Below, piece after piece: positions 10,136 to 19,964 of a DNA stretch of 64,000 nucleotides. Position 1 is the first letter of the stretch; each line of letters starts with the position of its first letter. The notes beneath the pieces were generated by a model, which saw nothing but the letters and a program-made list of their open reading frames with translations, did no database searches and was not told the origin of the DNA. The stretch lies in the NCBI GenBank assembly GCA_964408435.1, contig CAYOZL010000002.1, positions 1-64,000 on the forward strand, given 5' to 3'. The DNA is from CAYOZL01 sp964408435 (GTDB lineage Bacteria; Bdellovibrionota_C; UBA2361; SZUA-149; CAYOZL01). A program made the translations under genes and the position numbers.

Positions 10136-10477
10136 ATGGCAAAAAGTGCAAGTAACTTAGAGCAAGCTTTAGTTGAATTAATAGATGGCTATATTGAGTT
10201 AGAATCATCATCTAATAAAGCTTACGGAGATGATGAAGACTCATTTTCAAACTCTATTATAGAAGGTTTAGAGACATCTCTAGATGCTGCAATTGAGGAG
10301 TCTAATATTTCTACTACTGAATTTGCAACATTGTTAGCTAATCTTAGCGAAGCACTTGAACAAATTGACCCAAGTGCTTTTGAAGAGGATGTTTTTGATG
10401 AAGATGAAGATAACGGAATGGAATCTTTATCTGATCTAGAGGATTACGATGAAGACGGTGATGAAGATTATCACTAG
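10136..10477 (+). CDS. small acidic hypothetical protein
   Basis: A 113-aa protein that I cannot assign. I choose the ATG at 10136, which has GGGA about 7 nt upstream, over a TTG 12 bp earlier that would overlap that site. Residues about 5-80 are predicted helical and leucine-rich (NLEQALVELIDGYIELE; EFATLLANLSEALEQI). The last 30 residues are almost all Asp/Glu (EEDVFDEDEDNGMES, DYDEDGDEDYH). There are no cysteines and no signal peptide. A cytosolic chaperone-like or nucleic-acid-mimic role is possible, but nothing here proves one. Divergent from uppP. Confidence 0.65.
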   Translation: MAKSASNLEQALVELIDGYIELESSSNKAYGDDEDSFSNSIIEGLETSLDAAIEESNISTTEFATLLANLSEALEQIDPSAFEEDVFDEDEDNGMESLSDLEDYDEDGDEDYH

Positions 10478-10543
10478 ATAATCTGTTAACTTATTCCTGT
10501 GCCTTTCTAGCTTATATAAAAAAAAATCTTTTTTCAGTACTCT

Positions 10544-12352
10544 TTAATCACTAGTTTGCTTCTTCTCATTTAACCTAATACCAAGCTCCATAAGCTGTTC
10601 AACTGAAGCTGAAGTTGGCGCTGAAACCATTAAGTCTTGACCTCTTTGAGTTTTAGGAAAAGCAATTACATCTCTAATTGATTCAACATTATTTAGAATC
10701 ATCGCAATCCTATCCAGTCCTAGCGCAATACCACCATGTGGTGGTGCTCCAAATGAGAGTGCATCGAGTAAAAATCCAAATTTTTTCTTCGCATCTTCTT
10801 TAGAGATACCTAGAAGATTAAATATTTTAGATTGAATTTCTGAATCATGGATTCTAATACTACCACCACCAATCTCTTGGCCGTTTAGTACTATATCGTA
10901 TGCTCTTGCCCTTACCTTAGAAAGATCTGCTTTAGAGATATCTCCTTTAGAATTATCACTTCCTAGGTTATCCAAATCCTCTTCTAATGGTGAAGTAAAA
11001 GGATGATGAACAGAAACATATCTGCCAAGCTCTGGACTATGTTCGAACAATGGAAATTTTTCTACCCATAAAAAGCTAAATTTATCTGAATCAATTAAAT
11101 CTAATTTTTTTGCTAAATGTGTCCTCAGGTTACCTAAAGCAGGGTTAGTTATACCTTCTTGGTCAGCTATGAATAAAATCAAATCACCATTTTCTACTTT
11201 GAGTAAATCTTTTATTGATTTTAATTCGTCTTCATTAAAAAACTTAACAATAGATGATTTAAACTCATCATCTTCATATTTAAGCCAAGCTAGCCCTTTT
11301 GCTCCGTAATTTTTAACGTAGTTAGTTAGATCATCAATTTCTTTTCTAGAGAAACTAGAAGCATTCTTTGCATTTATTGCTTTAATCAGACCATTGCTAT
11401 TAAGAGTATCTTTAAAGACTTTAAAATCACTATTAGCAAAGACTTCATTTAATTCTACTAATTCCATCTCGAATCTCATATCAGGAGCATCGAGACCAAA
11501 TCTAGACATTGCTTCTTTGTAAGATATTCTAAGTAGAGGTAATTCCACATTGTAATCTAGAGTTTCTTTCCAAATTGTAGCTACTAAATTCTCAGCTAAA
11601 TTTTGAATGTCATTTTCATCAACAAAAGACATTTCCATATCAATTTGGGTAAACTCAGGTTGTCGATTTGCTCTTAAATCCTCATCTCTAAAGCACTTTA
11701 CAATTTGATAATATTTATCAAGGCACGCACACATTAAAACTTGTTTAAATAACTGTGGAGACTGAGGAAGAGCATAAAATTCCCCAGGACTAATTCTACT
11801 TGGCACTAAGAAATCCCTAGCACCTTCAGGAGTAGGCTTAGTTAAGATTGGTGTTTCTACTTCACAAAAACCTTCAGAATCTAAATAATTCCTCACTGAT
11901 TTGTAGATTGAATGTCTAAGTCTAAGCCTTTTTTGCATTTCAGGTCTTCTTAGATCCAAATATCTATATTTTAATCTTAGTTCTTCTTTAGCCTCAATAT
12001 TATCTTGAATTAGAAAAGGAGGAGTTTCAGATTTAGATAGTAGTTCAATTTTACTAACCTCAAGTTCCACTTCACCTGTTTCCATTTCAGGGTTAATAGT
12101 TCCTTCAGGTCTGCTTAAAACTTTTCCACTAACAGATATTACATACTCAGAGCGTAGAGCTTCAGCTATTTCGAATGAGCTTTTATTCTCTGGCTTAAAT
12201 ACTATTTGAGCACTTCCGGAATAATCTGATAATTCTATGAAAATCAATCCACCATGATCTCTTCTTCTTCTAACCCAGCCAGAAAGAGTAATTTCTTGAT
12301 TTAATAATTCTGTATTTATCAAACCACAGCTATTAGTTCTAAATTTTTGCAA
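10544..12352 (-). CDS. aspS: aspartyl-tRNA synthetase, bacterial type
   Basis: Charges tRNA-Asp with aspartate. The domain order is the bacterial one: an N-terminal OB-fold anticodon-binding domain (GWVRRRRDHGGLIFIEL at residue 26), the class II catalytic core with motif 2 FRDEDLRANRQPEFTQID, an inserted GAD domain (about 290-410), and motif 3 GIALGLDRIAM near the C-terminus. Length 602 aa is typical. Whether it also charges tRNA-Asn cannot be judged. It is the last gene of a tight minus-strand run; only 1 bp separates it from the upstream TPR gene, so co-transcription is very likely. Confidence 0.97.
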   Translation of the reverse strand: MQKFRTNSCGLINTELLNQEITLSGWVRRRRDHGGLIFIELSDYSGSAQIVFKPENKSSFEIAEALRSEYVISVSGKVLSRPEGTINPEMETGEVELEVSKIELLSKSETPPFLIQDNIEAKEELRLKYRYLDLRRPEMQKRLRLRHSIYKSVRNYLDSEGFCEVETPILTKPTPEGARDFLVPSRISPGEFYALPQSPQLFKQVLMCACLDKYYQIVKCFRDEDLRANRQPEFTQIDMEMSFVDENDIQNLAENLVATIWKETLDYNVELPLLRISYKEAMSRFGLDAPDMRFEMELVELNEVFANSDFKVFKDTLNSNGLIKAINAKNASSFSRKEIDDLTNYVKNYGAKGLAWLKYEDDEFKSSIVKFFNEDELKSIKDLLKVENGDLILFIADQEGITNPALGNLRTHLAKKLDLIDSDKFSFLWVEKFPLFEHSPELGRYVSVHHPFTSPLEEDLDNLGSDNSKGDISKADLSKVRARAYDIVLNGQEIGGGSIRIHDSEIQSKIFNLLGISKEDAKKKFGFLLDALSFGAPPHGGIALGLDRIAMILNNVESIRDVIAFPKTQRGQDLMVSAPTSASVEQLMELGIRLNEKKQTSD

Positions 12353-12353
12353 T

Positions 12354-13442
12354 TTACATATCTCCTAAGTTTTTTTTTGCTTCTAAATTATCAGGGTTCA
12401 AATCTAGAGACATAAAAAAGTATTGTTTAGCATTTTCTTTATCACCTAGTAAACTTTTTATTATGCCATAATTATTTAAAGCCGAACTATCGTTTTTAAT
12501 GATATCAAGGTGTTTATCAAAAGATTTTAAATGTTCTTGGTTTTTAGTAAAAGCAACTGCCCATAGAAATGACTTAACTATTTCAGGATTCTTACTATTA
12601 GCTTTAAATAGCTTTAATAAGGTATCAAAAGAATTACTTTTTTCTAGCTTAATTTCAGTTAACAATTTTGAAATTAAAACATTAGTGTCCTTTTTAATGT
12701 TAATAGATTTATTAAATAAATCTATTGCTTTTTGATTATTGTTTTTTTGTAATTCTATTAATCCTTCGCAGTAATAGATATCATGATTTTTGTTGTTTCC
12801 TAAACTACTTAGTAACTTTTTTGCTTCTTTGAATTTATTCTGTTTAATAAAAACTCTACATAAAGAAGAAATTATTTCAGGACTATTATTAATATTAGAA
12901 CTATTGAAAACAGATTCTAAAGTGATTCTTGCTTCTTCTAATCTATTTTGCATTTCTAAAGCCAGCGCTAAGTTATAATAATCTTCCTTGCTCTTAGATA
13001 ATTTAATAGCTTGTTTGTATAGGCTCTCACTTTTTTTAAAATTATTATTTTTAAATTCAATAGTAGCAAGCATTGAAAAGGCATAAGCTGAATTAGGCTC
13101 TTCTATTATAATACTATTTAATATCTCTTTAGCTTCTTCGTTTTCATTTTTTGCGATATGTAAATTTGCAGAAGCTAATTTAGTTAATGGACTCTTGTTA
13201 GAATTTTTTAAAGTTTTACGAGCTTTTTCAAAAGCATTTTTGCTTATTAAGTGCTCAACGTACTTATATACTATTTGTTCAGAACCTGGACATAAGGAGT
13301 AAGATTTGGCTATATCTTTTTCTATTAAGTGAATCGCCTGCTTGCAATCTTGATTTTGTACTTCAGAGCAAAGAGCGGTAGTGCTTAAGGCAAAGAGTAT
13401 AATAAAGAGAAAGACAAAGTTAAATACTAACTTATTAAACAT
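12354..13442 (-). CDS. exported TPR-repeat protein
   Basis: A 362-aa protein with an N-terminal signal peptide or anchor (FNFVFLFIILFALSTTAL, then CSEVQNQDC; a Cys at about residue 25 could be a lipobox, but it is weak). The rest is a helical solenoid of TPR units: ANLHIAKNENEEAKEIL, YAFSMLATIEFKNNNFKKSE, YYNLALALEMQNRLEEA and, at the end, NNYGIIKSLLGDKENAKQYF and DNLEAKKNLG. TPR proteins are protein-binding scaffolds; the partner is unknown. It overlaps the aminotransferase stop by 16 bp and abuts aspS. Confidence 0.85.
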   Translation of the reverse strand: MFNKLVFNFVFLFIILFALSTTALCSEVQNQDCKQAIHLIEKDIAKSYSLCPGSEQIVYKYVEHLISKNAFEKARKTLKNSNKSPLTKLASANLHIAKNENEEAKEILNSIIIEEPNSAYAFSMLATIEFKNNNFKKSESLYKQAIKLSKSKEDYYNLALALEMQNRLEEARITLESVFNSSNINNSPEIISSLCRVFIKQNKFKEAKKLLSSLGNNKNHDIYYCEGLIELQKNNNQKAIDLFNKSINIKKDTNVLISKLLTEIKLEKSNSFDTLLKLFKANSKNPEIVKSFLWAVAFTKNQEHLKSFDKHLDIIKNDSSALNNYGIIKSLLGDKENAKQYFFMSLDLNPDNLEAKKNLGDM

Positions 13443-14629
13443 TTTATTTTCTCCATAGCTAGTCTAATTTGAGGCTCATCAGCAATAGCAGCTACTCTAA
13501 TATAACTAGAACTGTTTTTATCAAATCCTGAACCTGGGCAAATAGCTATATTTTGTTTTTGAAGTAATTCATTAGCAAATTCACTAGAATTACCTTTAAA
13601 GTCCTTAGGTAACTTTGCCCAAGAAAAGACTGCAGAATTTACAGGAGCTACTTCAAAATTATTCGACTTAAGTGAGTTAGAAATAAGTTCCAAACGAGTT
13701 TGATAAATACTCTTATTGTTTTCTATACTTTCAATTGCAGTGTCGTAATGTTCAGATAAGAATTTAGATACTGCAATTTGAACCGCTTGAAATGCTCCGA
13801 AATCAATATAACTTTTTATTTTCTTTAATGCTCGAATGGCATTAGAGTTCCCTACCGTAAAGCCTATTCTCCATCCTGCTAGACCTAGTCCTTTCGAAAG
13901 AGAATATGTTTCTACGCAGCAATCCTTAGCTCCTTTAACACTTAACAAGCTAATACCTGGCTTATCAAATACTAAATCACCGTAAGCAAAATCATTAATT
14001 ACTAAAACATTATTTTTCTTAGCAAAAGCAACAAGCTTTTCATAAAAACATTTTGTAGCAATTGTATTAGTTGGGTTATTAGGAAAGTTAATTAATAAAG
14101 CCTTAGGTTTTGGCCAAGTTTTATTATAGATATTATTTAATTTTTCAAAGAAATTAGATTTTTCATCTAGATTATAATTACCCTCTTCAAGTGGCACTCC
14201 AATAAAACCCGCACCTGAAATAGCAGTTGCTGCAGAAAGTATTGGGTAAGCAGGCGTTGGAACGAGTATTGTATCCCCTACTCCAGCAATAGCTAGTAAG
14301 AGGTGCGAAATGCCTTCTTTTGAGCCTAGAGTTATAACAATCTCTTCATCTTCGTAGAGCTCAACTTCAAATCTTTTTTTATACCAATGCTTAGCTGTTT
14401 GGCGTAATTTTAATATACCTTGAGATGATGAATATGAGTGGTTACTTTTTCTTAAACAAGACTCAACTAATAAGTCGATAGCAATATTAGAAATTGGCAA
14501 ATTTGGTCTTATATTACTAAGGTCAATTACCTCATTGCCTTGTTCTCTGTGTATTTTAACAGAGTTTGCAATCTTACCCAGCTCATAAGGTGGCAAGGAG
14601 AAAGCTGGAAAGCTAGTGTCTTCCGGCAT
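13427..14629 (-). CDS. class I/II PLP-dependent aminotransferase
   Basis: Fold-type I aminotransferase of about 400 aa. The PLP lysine is in SYSLSKGLGLAGWRIGFTVG, with NFPNNPTNTIAT (the Asn-Pro motif) and the C-terminal SSYIRVAA arginine that binds the substrate carboxylate. Overall it looks like the AlaC / LL-diaminopimelate-aminotransferase-like subfamily, so alanine or diaminopimelate synthesis are the main candidates; the specificity is inferred, not shown. It overlaps lipA by 17 bp and the TPR gene by 16 bp, so the three are translationally coupled. Confidence 0.88.
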   Translation of the reverse strand: MPEDTSFPAFSLPPYELGKIANSVKIHREQGNEVIDLSNIRPNLPISNIAIDLLVESCLRKSNHSYSSSQGILKLRQTAKHWYKKRFEVELYEDEEIVITLGSKEGISHLLLAIAGVGDTILVPTPAYPILSAATAISGAGFIGVPLEEGNYNLDEKSNFFEKLNNIYNKTWPKPKALLINFPNNPTNTIATKCFYEKLVAFAKKNNVLVINDFAYGDLVFDKPGISLLSVKGAKDCCVETYSLSKGLGLAGWRIGFTVGNSNAIRALKKIKSYIDFGAFQAVQIAVSKFLSEHYDTAIESIENNKSIYQTRLELISNSLKSNNFEVAPVNSAVFSWAKLPKDFKGNSSEFANELLQKQNIAICPGSGFDKNSSSYIRVAAIADEPQIRLAMEKIKCLIS

Positions 14630-15464
14630 GATAGCTGCTTCTTACAAGTGGGCCAATAAATACTTTTTCTATTCCGATATTCTTTGCTATTTCAGAGTAA
14701 TCTTCAAACTCACTAGGCTCAAGGTATTTCTCAACCTCTAAATGTTTTAAAGTTGGTCTCATATATTGACCAGCTGTAAAGATATCAATGCTGTGTTCTT
14801 TGCAATCTTTTATTAATTCAAGCACTTCCTCTTTTTTTTCACCTAGACCAAGCATAATTCCAGTTTTTGTTTTGATCTCTGAATTATAGTCTTTAACTAT
14901 TTTTAGTAGTTTTAATGAATTCTTATAATTCGCTCCTGGTCTGACTTTTCTATACAGTCTTGGAACAGTCTCTAAATTATGATTAATCACATCAACTTCA
15001 GTTTTAGCGATACTTAGTATTGAATCTTCGTTCATTCTAAAATCTGGTATTAATACTTCTACTTTTATATTAGGTATTTCTTTTTTTAGTAGATTGATAT
15101 TTTCAACAAATCCACTTGCTCCACCATCAGCTAAATCATCTCTAGCAACACTCGTAATAACCACATACTTAAGCTCAAGTGTTCTAACGGCATCAAGAAC
15201 TGAGTGTGCTTCTTTTTTAAAGTTATCCTCTGGCATTAAAGGCTTTCCAGTATTAACTGAACAAAATCTACAACCTCTAGTGCAGATATCTCCTAGAATC
15301 ATAAATGTGGCAGTACCACTAGAGAAGCATTCCTCAATATTTGGGCATCTGGCCTCCTCACAAACAGTATTTAAAGAAGACTTCCTAAGAATCCTCTTTA
15401 AATTTTCTGTTCTAGTTGAGTTCCCAGTACTTTTCTTTAACCACTGAGGTAATCTTTGAGTCAT
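14613..15464 (-). CDS. lipA: lipoyl synthase
   Basis: Radical-SAM enzyme that inserts two sulfur atoms into octanoyl groups on lipoyl domains. It has both iron-sulfur sites: the auxiliary cluster CEEARCPNIEEC (C-x4-C-x5-C) and the radical-SAM cluster CTRGCRFC. The C-terminal RSSYHAG serine motif that ligates the auxiliary cluster is present. 283 aa is slightly short because of a brief N-terminus. Its partner lipB lies at 43745-44452, so the cell makes lipoate de novo. It sits 27 bp downstream of the SCP2 gene. Confidence 0.97.
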   Translation of the reverse strand: MTQRLPQWLKKSTGNSTRTENLKRILRKSSLNTVCEEARCPNIEECFSSGTATFMILGDICTRGCRFCSVNTGKPLMPEDNFKKEAHSVLDAVRTLELKYVVITSVARDDLADGGASGFVENINLLKKEIPNIKVEVLIPDFRMNEDSILSIAKTEVDVINHNLETVPRLYRKVRPGANYKNSLKLLKIVKDYNSEIKTKTGIMLGLGEKKEEVLELIKDCKEHSIDIFTAGQYMRPTLKHLEVEKYLEPSEFEDYSEIAKNIGIEKVFIGPLVRSSYHAGRH

Positions 15465-15491
15465 TATTCTATTACCACTATCAGCACCCTA

Positions 15492-16076
15492 TTACTGAGA
15501 TCTAGGTGCTAGTATATCTTGAATTTTAATTGCCTTATCCATACTCCCATCAACTTTAATCTTCTTAGATAACAAAGCTAACTGTGGATTTAATTTTCCA
15601 TTAACTATTTCTAGAAAATCTCTAGAATCTATTTCAAGAGTTACTTCAGGATCCTTTGAGCTTTTATTAATTTCTAAATCTTGATCAATTTCTAATAACC
15701 ATTCACCTTCTTGACCTAAATCAAGCTTGTAAATTCCTTTAAGTGGCCCTAGCTCTTCAGGCTCTATAATATCAAATCGGTATAATACTTCAGTATTAAA
15801 AAATTCTTTTGCAGATGCTACTCCACTTTTCTTATAGCGTTTATTGCCTCTAGCTTCCTCTTCTTCATCGAAGTCTTCATCATCATTTTCATCTTCAGAA
15901 GAATTTCCTTGTGCTTCAATATCATCAGATTCACTAGTAATATCACTATTTGAATCTTCATTTGCCTCAATATTTTCTGTTTCCTGCTCAGCTAGATTTT
16001 CATCTGTATTCTTCGCTTCTTGCTCATTAGATTCTTGTTCTGCTACATCTTCGTTTTGTAATTCTTCGTCACTCAT
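15492..16076 (-). CDS. SCP2-like (sterol-carrier fold) protein with acidic N-terminal tail
   Basis: Residues 1 to about 85 are a low-complexity Glu/Asp/Ser/Asn tail (EDENDDEDFDEEEEA). Residues about 95-194 resemble an SCP2 domain, a hydrophobic-pocket fold that binds lipids or acyl-CoA: GIYKLDLGQEGEWLLEID, then VTLEIDSRDFLEIVNGKLNPQL, then LLSKKIKVDGSMDKAIKIQ. It has no signal peptide. It is the first gene of the lipA-aminotransferase-TPR-aspS run. The SCP2 assignment rests on the ordered pattern in the last 100 residues; the ligand is unknown. The acidic tail is unusual for the family. Confidence 0.75.
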   Translation of the reverse strand: MSDEELQNEDVAEQESNEQEAKNTDENLAEQETENIEANEDSNSDITSESDDIEAQGNSSEDENDDEDFDEEEEARGNKRYKKSGVASAKEFFNTEVLYRFDIIEPEELGPLKGIYKLDLGQEGEWLLEIDQDLEINKSSKDPEVTLEIDSRDFLEIVNGKLNPQLALLSKKIKVDGSMDKAIKIQDILAPRSQ

Positions 16077-16178
16077 AAATATATATGCTCATTGTTAAGA
16101 AAATTAATCTTATCTGGATTAAATACTATAAAAAACATAATATAATCGAGATTTTAAATAATTAAAAGAGACCTCATT

Positions 16179-16793
16179 TTGATAGAGAATACTAACAGCC
16201 CTACTAGCAAAGTAGCAGTAATTACAGGTACTATTGGTTCTGGCAAGAGCACTGTTTGTCAGATCCTTGAGAGTTTAGGTGCAAAAATAGTATATGCAGA
16301 CCAACTTGCTAAAGAAGCTTTAAATAATACAGCAATTAATCAGATTGTTGAAACTTTTGGTTCTGAAGTTGTAGTAGAGAATAAAATTAATAGAGAGAAA
16401 CTAGCAGAATTAATTTTTAAAAATCCTGAGAAGAAAAAACAATTAGAAAACTTAATTCACCCAATTGTTAGAGAAAAATCTAATTTACTTTTTAAAAAGT
16501 ACATTAAGGAAGGACAAAAAGTTATAGTATACGAATGTCCATTATTTTTTGAATCTGGTTTAGACCCTAAAGATTATAAAGAAGTTATACTTGTTAATAC
16601 TGACGAAAAGGAAGGAATTAATAGAGCAAGCATAAGAGATAATTTATCTAAAGACAAAATAAAACTTAGAAGTAGTGCTCAAATGCTTAATACAGAAAAA
16701 GTAGATTTATGTACTTACATATTAGATAACAATAAAGGAAATGAAGAGTTAAAAATAGAAGTAGAAAAGTTATTTAATAAATTGATAATCTAA
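16179..16793 (+). CDS. coaE: dephospho-CoA kinase
   Basis: Final step of coenzyme A synthesis, phosphorylating dephospho-CoA at the 3'-hydroxyl. P-loop GTIGSGKST at about residues 17-25 (ITGTIGSGKS), then ADQLAKEAL (the conserved Asp), then the YECPLFFESGL lid motif. 204 aa is normal. No ATG is available near the N-terminus; the start is a TTG with AAAGAG about 8 nt upstream. It converges with ligA, leaving only 8 bp between the stop codons. Confidence 0.94.
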   Translation: MIENTNSPTSKVAVITGTIGSGKSTVCQILESLGAKIVYADQLAKEALNNTAINQIVETFGSEVVVENKINREKLAELIFKNPEKKKQLENLIHPIVREKSNLLFKKYIKEGQKVIVYECPLFFESGLDPKDYKEVILVNTDEKEGINRASIRDNLSKDKIKLRSSAQMLNTEKVDLCTYILDNNKGNEELKIEVEKLFNKLII

Positions 16794-16801
16794 ATCAGAT
16801 T

Positions 16802-18781
16802 CTAAACTAATTCCTTTAATCTTGTTATATTTATTATATCAATTCCCAATTTTTTTGCTTTTTCATGCTTAGAGCCAGGGTCTTTGCCTAATACAAGATA
16901 ACTCGTCTTTTTACTTATGCTGCTTGTAACTTTTCCACCTTGTGAAGTAATGAATTTCTTAAGATCATCTCTAGATTCATTTTCAAAACTTCCAGTAATA
17001 ACAAAAGTCTTGCTTTCTAATTTATTTCCTAATTTTTCCTCATGGCTAAAGATACATAAACTCTCTAGTTCTTCTAATTGTTCAATATTATTTGAAAAAT
17101 ACTCTTTAATAGATTCAGATACTTTAGGACCAATGTCATTTACTTTTTCTAAGTCTTCAATTTTGGCATTACTTAGCTTCTCAATACTGTCAAAATTTTG
17201 AGCGAGTATTTCTGCAGAACGAACACCAATATGTCTAATACCAAGAGCATAAATAAATCTAGAAAAACTAATGTTCTTGCTTTTTTCAATTTCACTAAGA
17301 ATATTCTCAGATAGTTTATCTCCCATTCTTTCTAGCTTCATTAAGTCATCTTTTTTTAAATTTAATATGTCAGAGAAATCATTAATTAATTTATCAGTAT
17401 ATAGTTTGTTAATTAGTTTTGTACCTAGTCCTTCAATGTTAAAGGCATTCTTGCTAACAAAGTGTTCTAAAGATTGAATAAGTTTTGCTGGGCATTTATT
17501 ATTAATACAATAAGTGACAGCGTCAATTTTTTCTAAATTTCCATTACATTCTGGACAAGTATTTGGGAAAATATATTTTTTCTCTTTATCAGTTCTTTTA
17601 TCTAATAAAACTGAAGTCACAGCAGGAATAACATCACCTTGTCGTTTTACTATTACTGAATCTCCAATTCTAATATCTTTCCTTTCAATCTCATCTTTAT
17701 TATGAAGAGTTGCTCTTGAGACTATTACTCCAGAGATACTAACAGGATTAAGCTCCGCAACTGGTGTTATTGCTCCTGTTCTTCCTACCTGTATAGAAAT
17801 ATCGTTTACTATTGATACGGCCTCACCTGGCTTAAATTTCAACGCGACAGCCCACCTAGGGCTTTTAGATCTCGAACCAAGCTCCTCCTGTATTTCTAAA
17901 GAGTCAACTTTAAGTACTAAACCATCTATTTCGTATTCAAGTTCATCTCTTCTTAATTCTTCTAGCTCGTAGCACTTAACAATGTCTGAAGCTTTAGCAG
18001 ATACTAGCAAAGGTTTACTAACATCAAAGCCTGTGTCTTTTAAGTATTTTCTAATCTCACTTTGTTTATTAAATAGTTTATTTTTAGAAACTAGATTGTA
18101 TGCATAAAATCTTAATGGCCTAGAAGCTGTGATTTTAGTATCAAGTTGTCTAACACTTCCTGATGCAGCATTTCTTGGATTAGAAAATGTTGCTAACTCT
18201 TTACTTTCTTGGTCTTTGTTTAATTTAATAAAATCTTTTTTTCGAATTAAGATCTCACCTCTTATTTCAACCTCTTCTTTAAGCTCTATTTTTTTTGGAA
18301 TATTTTTAATAACAAAAGCATTCTCAGTAATATTTTCTCCCTTTTTACCATTGCCTCTAGTTGCAGCTAGTACTAATTTCCCATCTTTATATGTTAGTGA
18401 AATAGCAGCTCCATCAAACTTATGTTCTAATAAGTAATTCGTTTTCGATTCAAGATTTTTTTCTGTCCTCTCTACCCATTTTATGATTTCACTATTATCT
18501 TTTGCATTCTCTAACGAAAGCATAGGAAACATATGAGTGATTTCTTTTAACTCTGAGTTAGTAGTGTCTGCCCCTACCTTATTTAAAACTGAATTATTAT
18601 TAAAAAAATTGGGGTAATTCTTACTGTAAGTTAAAAGCTCTCTATATAGCTTATCGTATTCAGAATCTAAAAGCTTAGATTTATCTTTAATATAATAATC
18701 AATATTAGCTTTTGCTAATTTGTTTTCTAAAAAGTTAATTCTTTTTTCTATATCTTTTATCTCTTCTTTTTTACTAGGCAA
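16802..18781 (-). CDS. ligA: NAD-dependent DNA ligase
   Basis: Seals nicks in replication and repair using NAD+. Domains in order: Ia (YYIKDKSKLLDSEYDKLY), adenylation domain with the lysine in LEHKFDGAAISL, OB fold, a Cys4 zinc finger (CPECNGNL...CINNKCPAKL), helix-hairpin-helix region, and a C-terminal BRCT domain (FVITGSFENESRDDLKKF). I place the start at the TTG at 18781: it has GGAG 7-8 nt upstream and overlaps the preceding glycosyltransferase stop by 8 bp, whereas a longer reading frame from 18808 would have no better signal. About 659 aa, normal. Translational coupling to the upstream glycosyltransferase is likely. Confidence 0.97.
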   Translation of the reverse strand: MPSKKEEIKDIEKRINFLENKLAKANIDYYIKDKSKLLDSEYDKLYRELLTYSKNYPNFFNNNSVLNKVGADTTNSELKEITHMFPMLSLENAKDNSEIIKWVERTEKNLESKTNYLLEHKFDGAAISLTYKDGKLVLAATRGNGKKGENITENAFVIKNIPKKIELKEEVEIRGEILIRKKDFIKLNKDQESKELATFSNPRNAASGSVRQLDTKITASRPLRFYAYNLVSKNKLFNKQSEIRKYLKDTGFDVSKPLLVSAKASDIVKCYELEELRRDELEYEIDGLVLKVDSLEIQEELGSRSKSPRWAVALKFKPGEAVSIVNDISIQVGRTGAITPVAELNPVSISGVIVSRATLHNKDEIERKDIRIGDSVIVKRQGDVIPAVTSVLLDKRTDKEKKYIFPNTCPECNGNLEKIDAVTYCINNKCPAKLIQSLEHFVSKNAFNIEGLGTKLINKLYTDKLINDFSDILNLKKDDLMKLERMGDKLSENILSEIEKSKNISFSRFIYALGIRHIGVRSAEILAQNFDSIEKLSNAKIEDLEKVNDIGPKVSESIKEYFSNNIEQLEELESLCIFSHEEKLGNKLESKTFVITGSFENESRDDLKKFITSQGGKVTSSISKKTSYLVLGKDPGSKHEKAKKLGIDIINITRLKELV

Positions 18782-19964
18782 GTATATTCTCCTTTTTAAG
18801 AGAATCAATCATTCTAGATTCAACAGATTTCCAATTATATTTTTTTTGAACAAAATCTCTTCCGTTCTCTCCTAACATATTTGATGAACTTTCACTTTCT
18901 AATAAAAACTCTAATGACTTCTTAAAAGATTCGAAGTCTTGAAAATACAAACCACCACTAGAATCTAAAACATGACGTTTCGTAACATCACAACTCTCTC
19001 TAACTATTACAGGTCTTGCTTGTAGCCATGTTTCCATTAGAACAATTGAAAAAGATTCATTTATTGATGGTTGAACAAGAGCCAAGCAATTTGCCATGCA
19101 ATCATGTTTTTCTTGTTCAGAGACGAATCCTAAATCTTTAACGCCAATTGGTAAACTTTCTAAAAAATTAATCTCACCAGAGCCTATTAAATGTAGTTTT
19201 AATTTATTTTTTCTAAATTCCTCAGGTAGCTTAGAGTAGTAATCAATTAGTAAGTCTAGACCCTTGCCTGTTTCTTTCCTCCCTGAGTAGAGGATGTAAG
19301 GAACACTATTACTAGTAGTATTTGATTCTGCTTTAACAAAACCCATTCCTACTTCGTATCCTTTGTTAGAAATACTATATATTTTTTTTGCCAATTCTTT
19401 TTCTGGTAAAGAATTATAAAATACACTTTTAACTTTTAAAAATAGTTCTCTAAAACAATCGAGATAAGCATATCTCTCATCATGTAGACAAGGTATTAGC
19501 ACTGTATTCTCAGGTGAAATCATTGCAGACCAAAAAGAAATAGGAAATAAATAAGGTCCAATTAAAATCAAATCGTAATTTTTTTTATTCTGATTTAGAA
19601 AACTATATAAACTCTTAGAATTAACACCAGATTTCAACCATTGAAACTGTTCATCTAATGAAAGGGCCACACCTTTACTAATTTCATTTTCATAAAATGC
19701 AAATTTCTCAATATTTAATTCTTCTACTGGAAATCTTCTAATTGTTAATCTTCCTTTTTTTTCCATTCCAGCTTCAAGTTCATTTTTCCATGTTCTATGA
19801 TCTTTAACGCAGGTGGTAATAACATCAATGTTTTTGAATAAATCTTCTCTTGGTAAAAATATATTATCTACGTAGGATTTAATTAGAGTTTCAGCACCTC
19901 CACCAATCGACTCAAGGTATCTAGGTACAACAATTGCAATAGAAATTTTATTCATTGAGCTCAA
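18774..19964 (-). CDS. GT4-type glycosyltransferase
   Basis: GT-B fold retaining sugar transferase. N-terminus IVVPRYLESIGGGAETLIK is the glycine-rich acceptor-side loop; the C-terminal donor domain has ILYSGRKETGKGLDLLIDYY, LIGSGE, DLGFVSEQEKHDCMANC and the E-x7-E-like region SINESFSIVLMETWLQARPVI. 396 aa. It starts within the 4-bp overlap ATGA of the upstream unknown gene and overlaps the ligA start. The sugar cannot be predicted; assembly of a surface glycan is inferred. Confidence 0.88.
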   Translation of the reverse strand: MSSMNKISIAIVVPRYLESIGGGAETLIKSYVDNIFLPREDLFKNIDVITTCVKDHRTWKNELEAGMEKKGRLTIRRFPVEELNIEKFAFYENEISKGVALSLDEQFQWLKSGVNSKSLYSFLNQNKKNYDLILIGPYLFPISFWSAMISPENTVLIPCLHDERYAYLDCFRELFLKVKSVFYNSLPEKELAKKIYSISNKGYEVGMGFVKAESNTTSNSVPYILYSGRKETGKGLDLLIDYYSKLPEEFRKNKLKLHLIGSGEINFLESLPIGVKDLGFVSEQEKHDCMANCLALVQPSINESFSIVLMETWLQARPVIVRESCDVTKRHVLDSSGGLYFQDFESFKKSLEFLLESESSSNMLGENGRDFVQKKYNWKSVESRMIDSLKKENILA

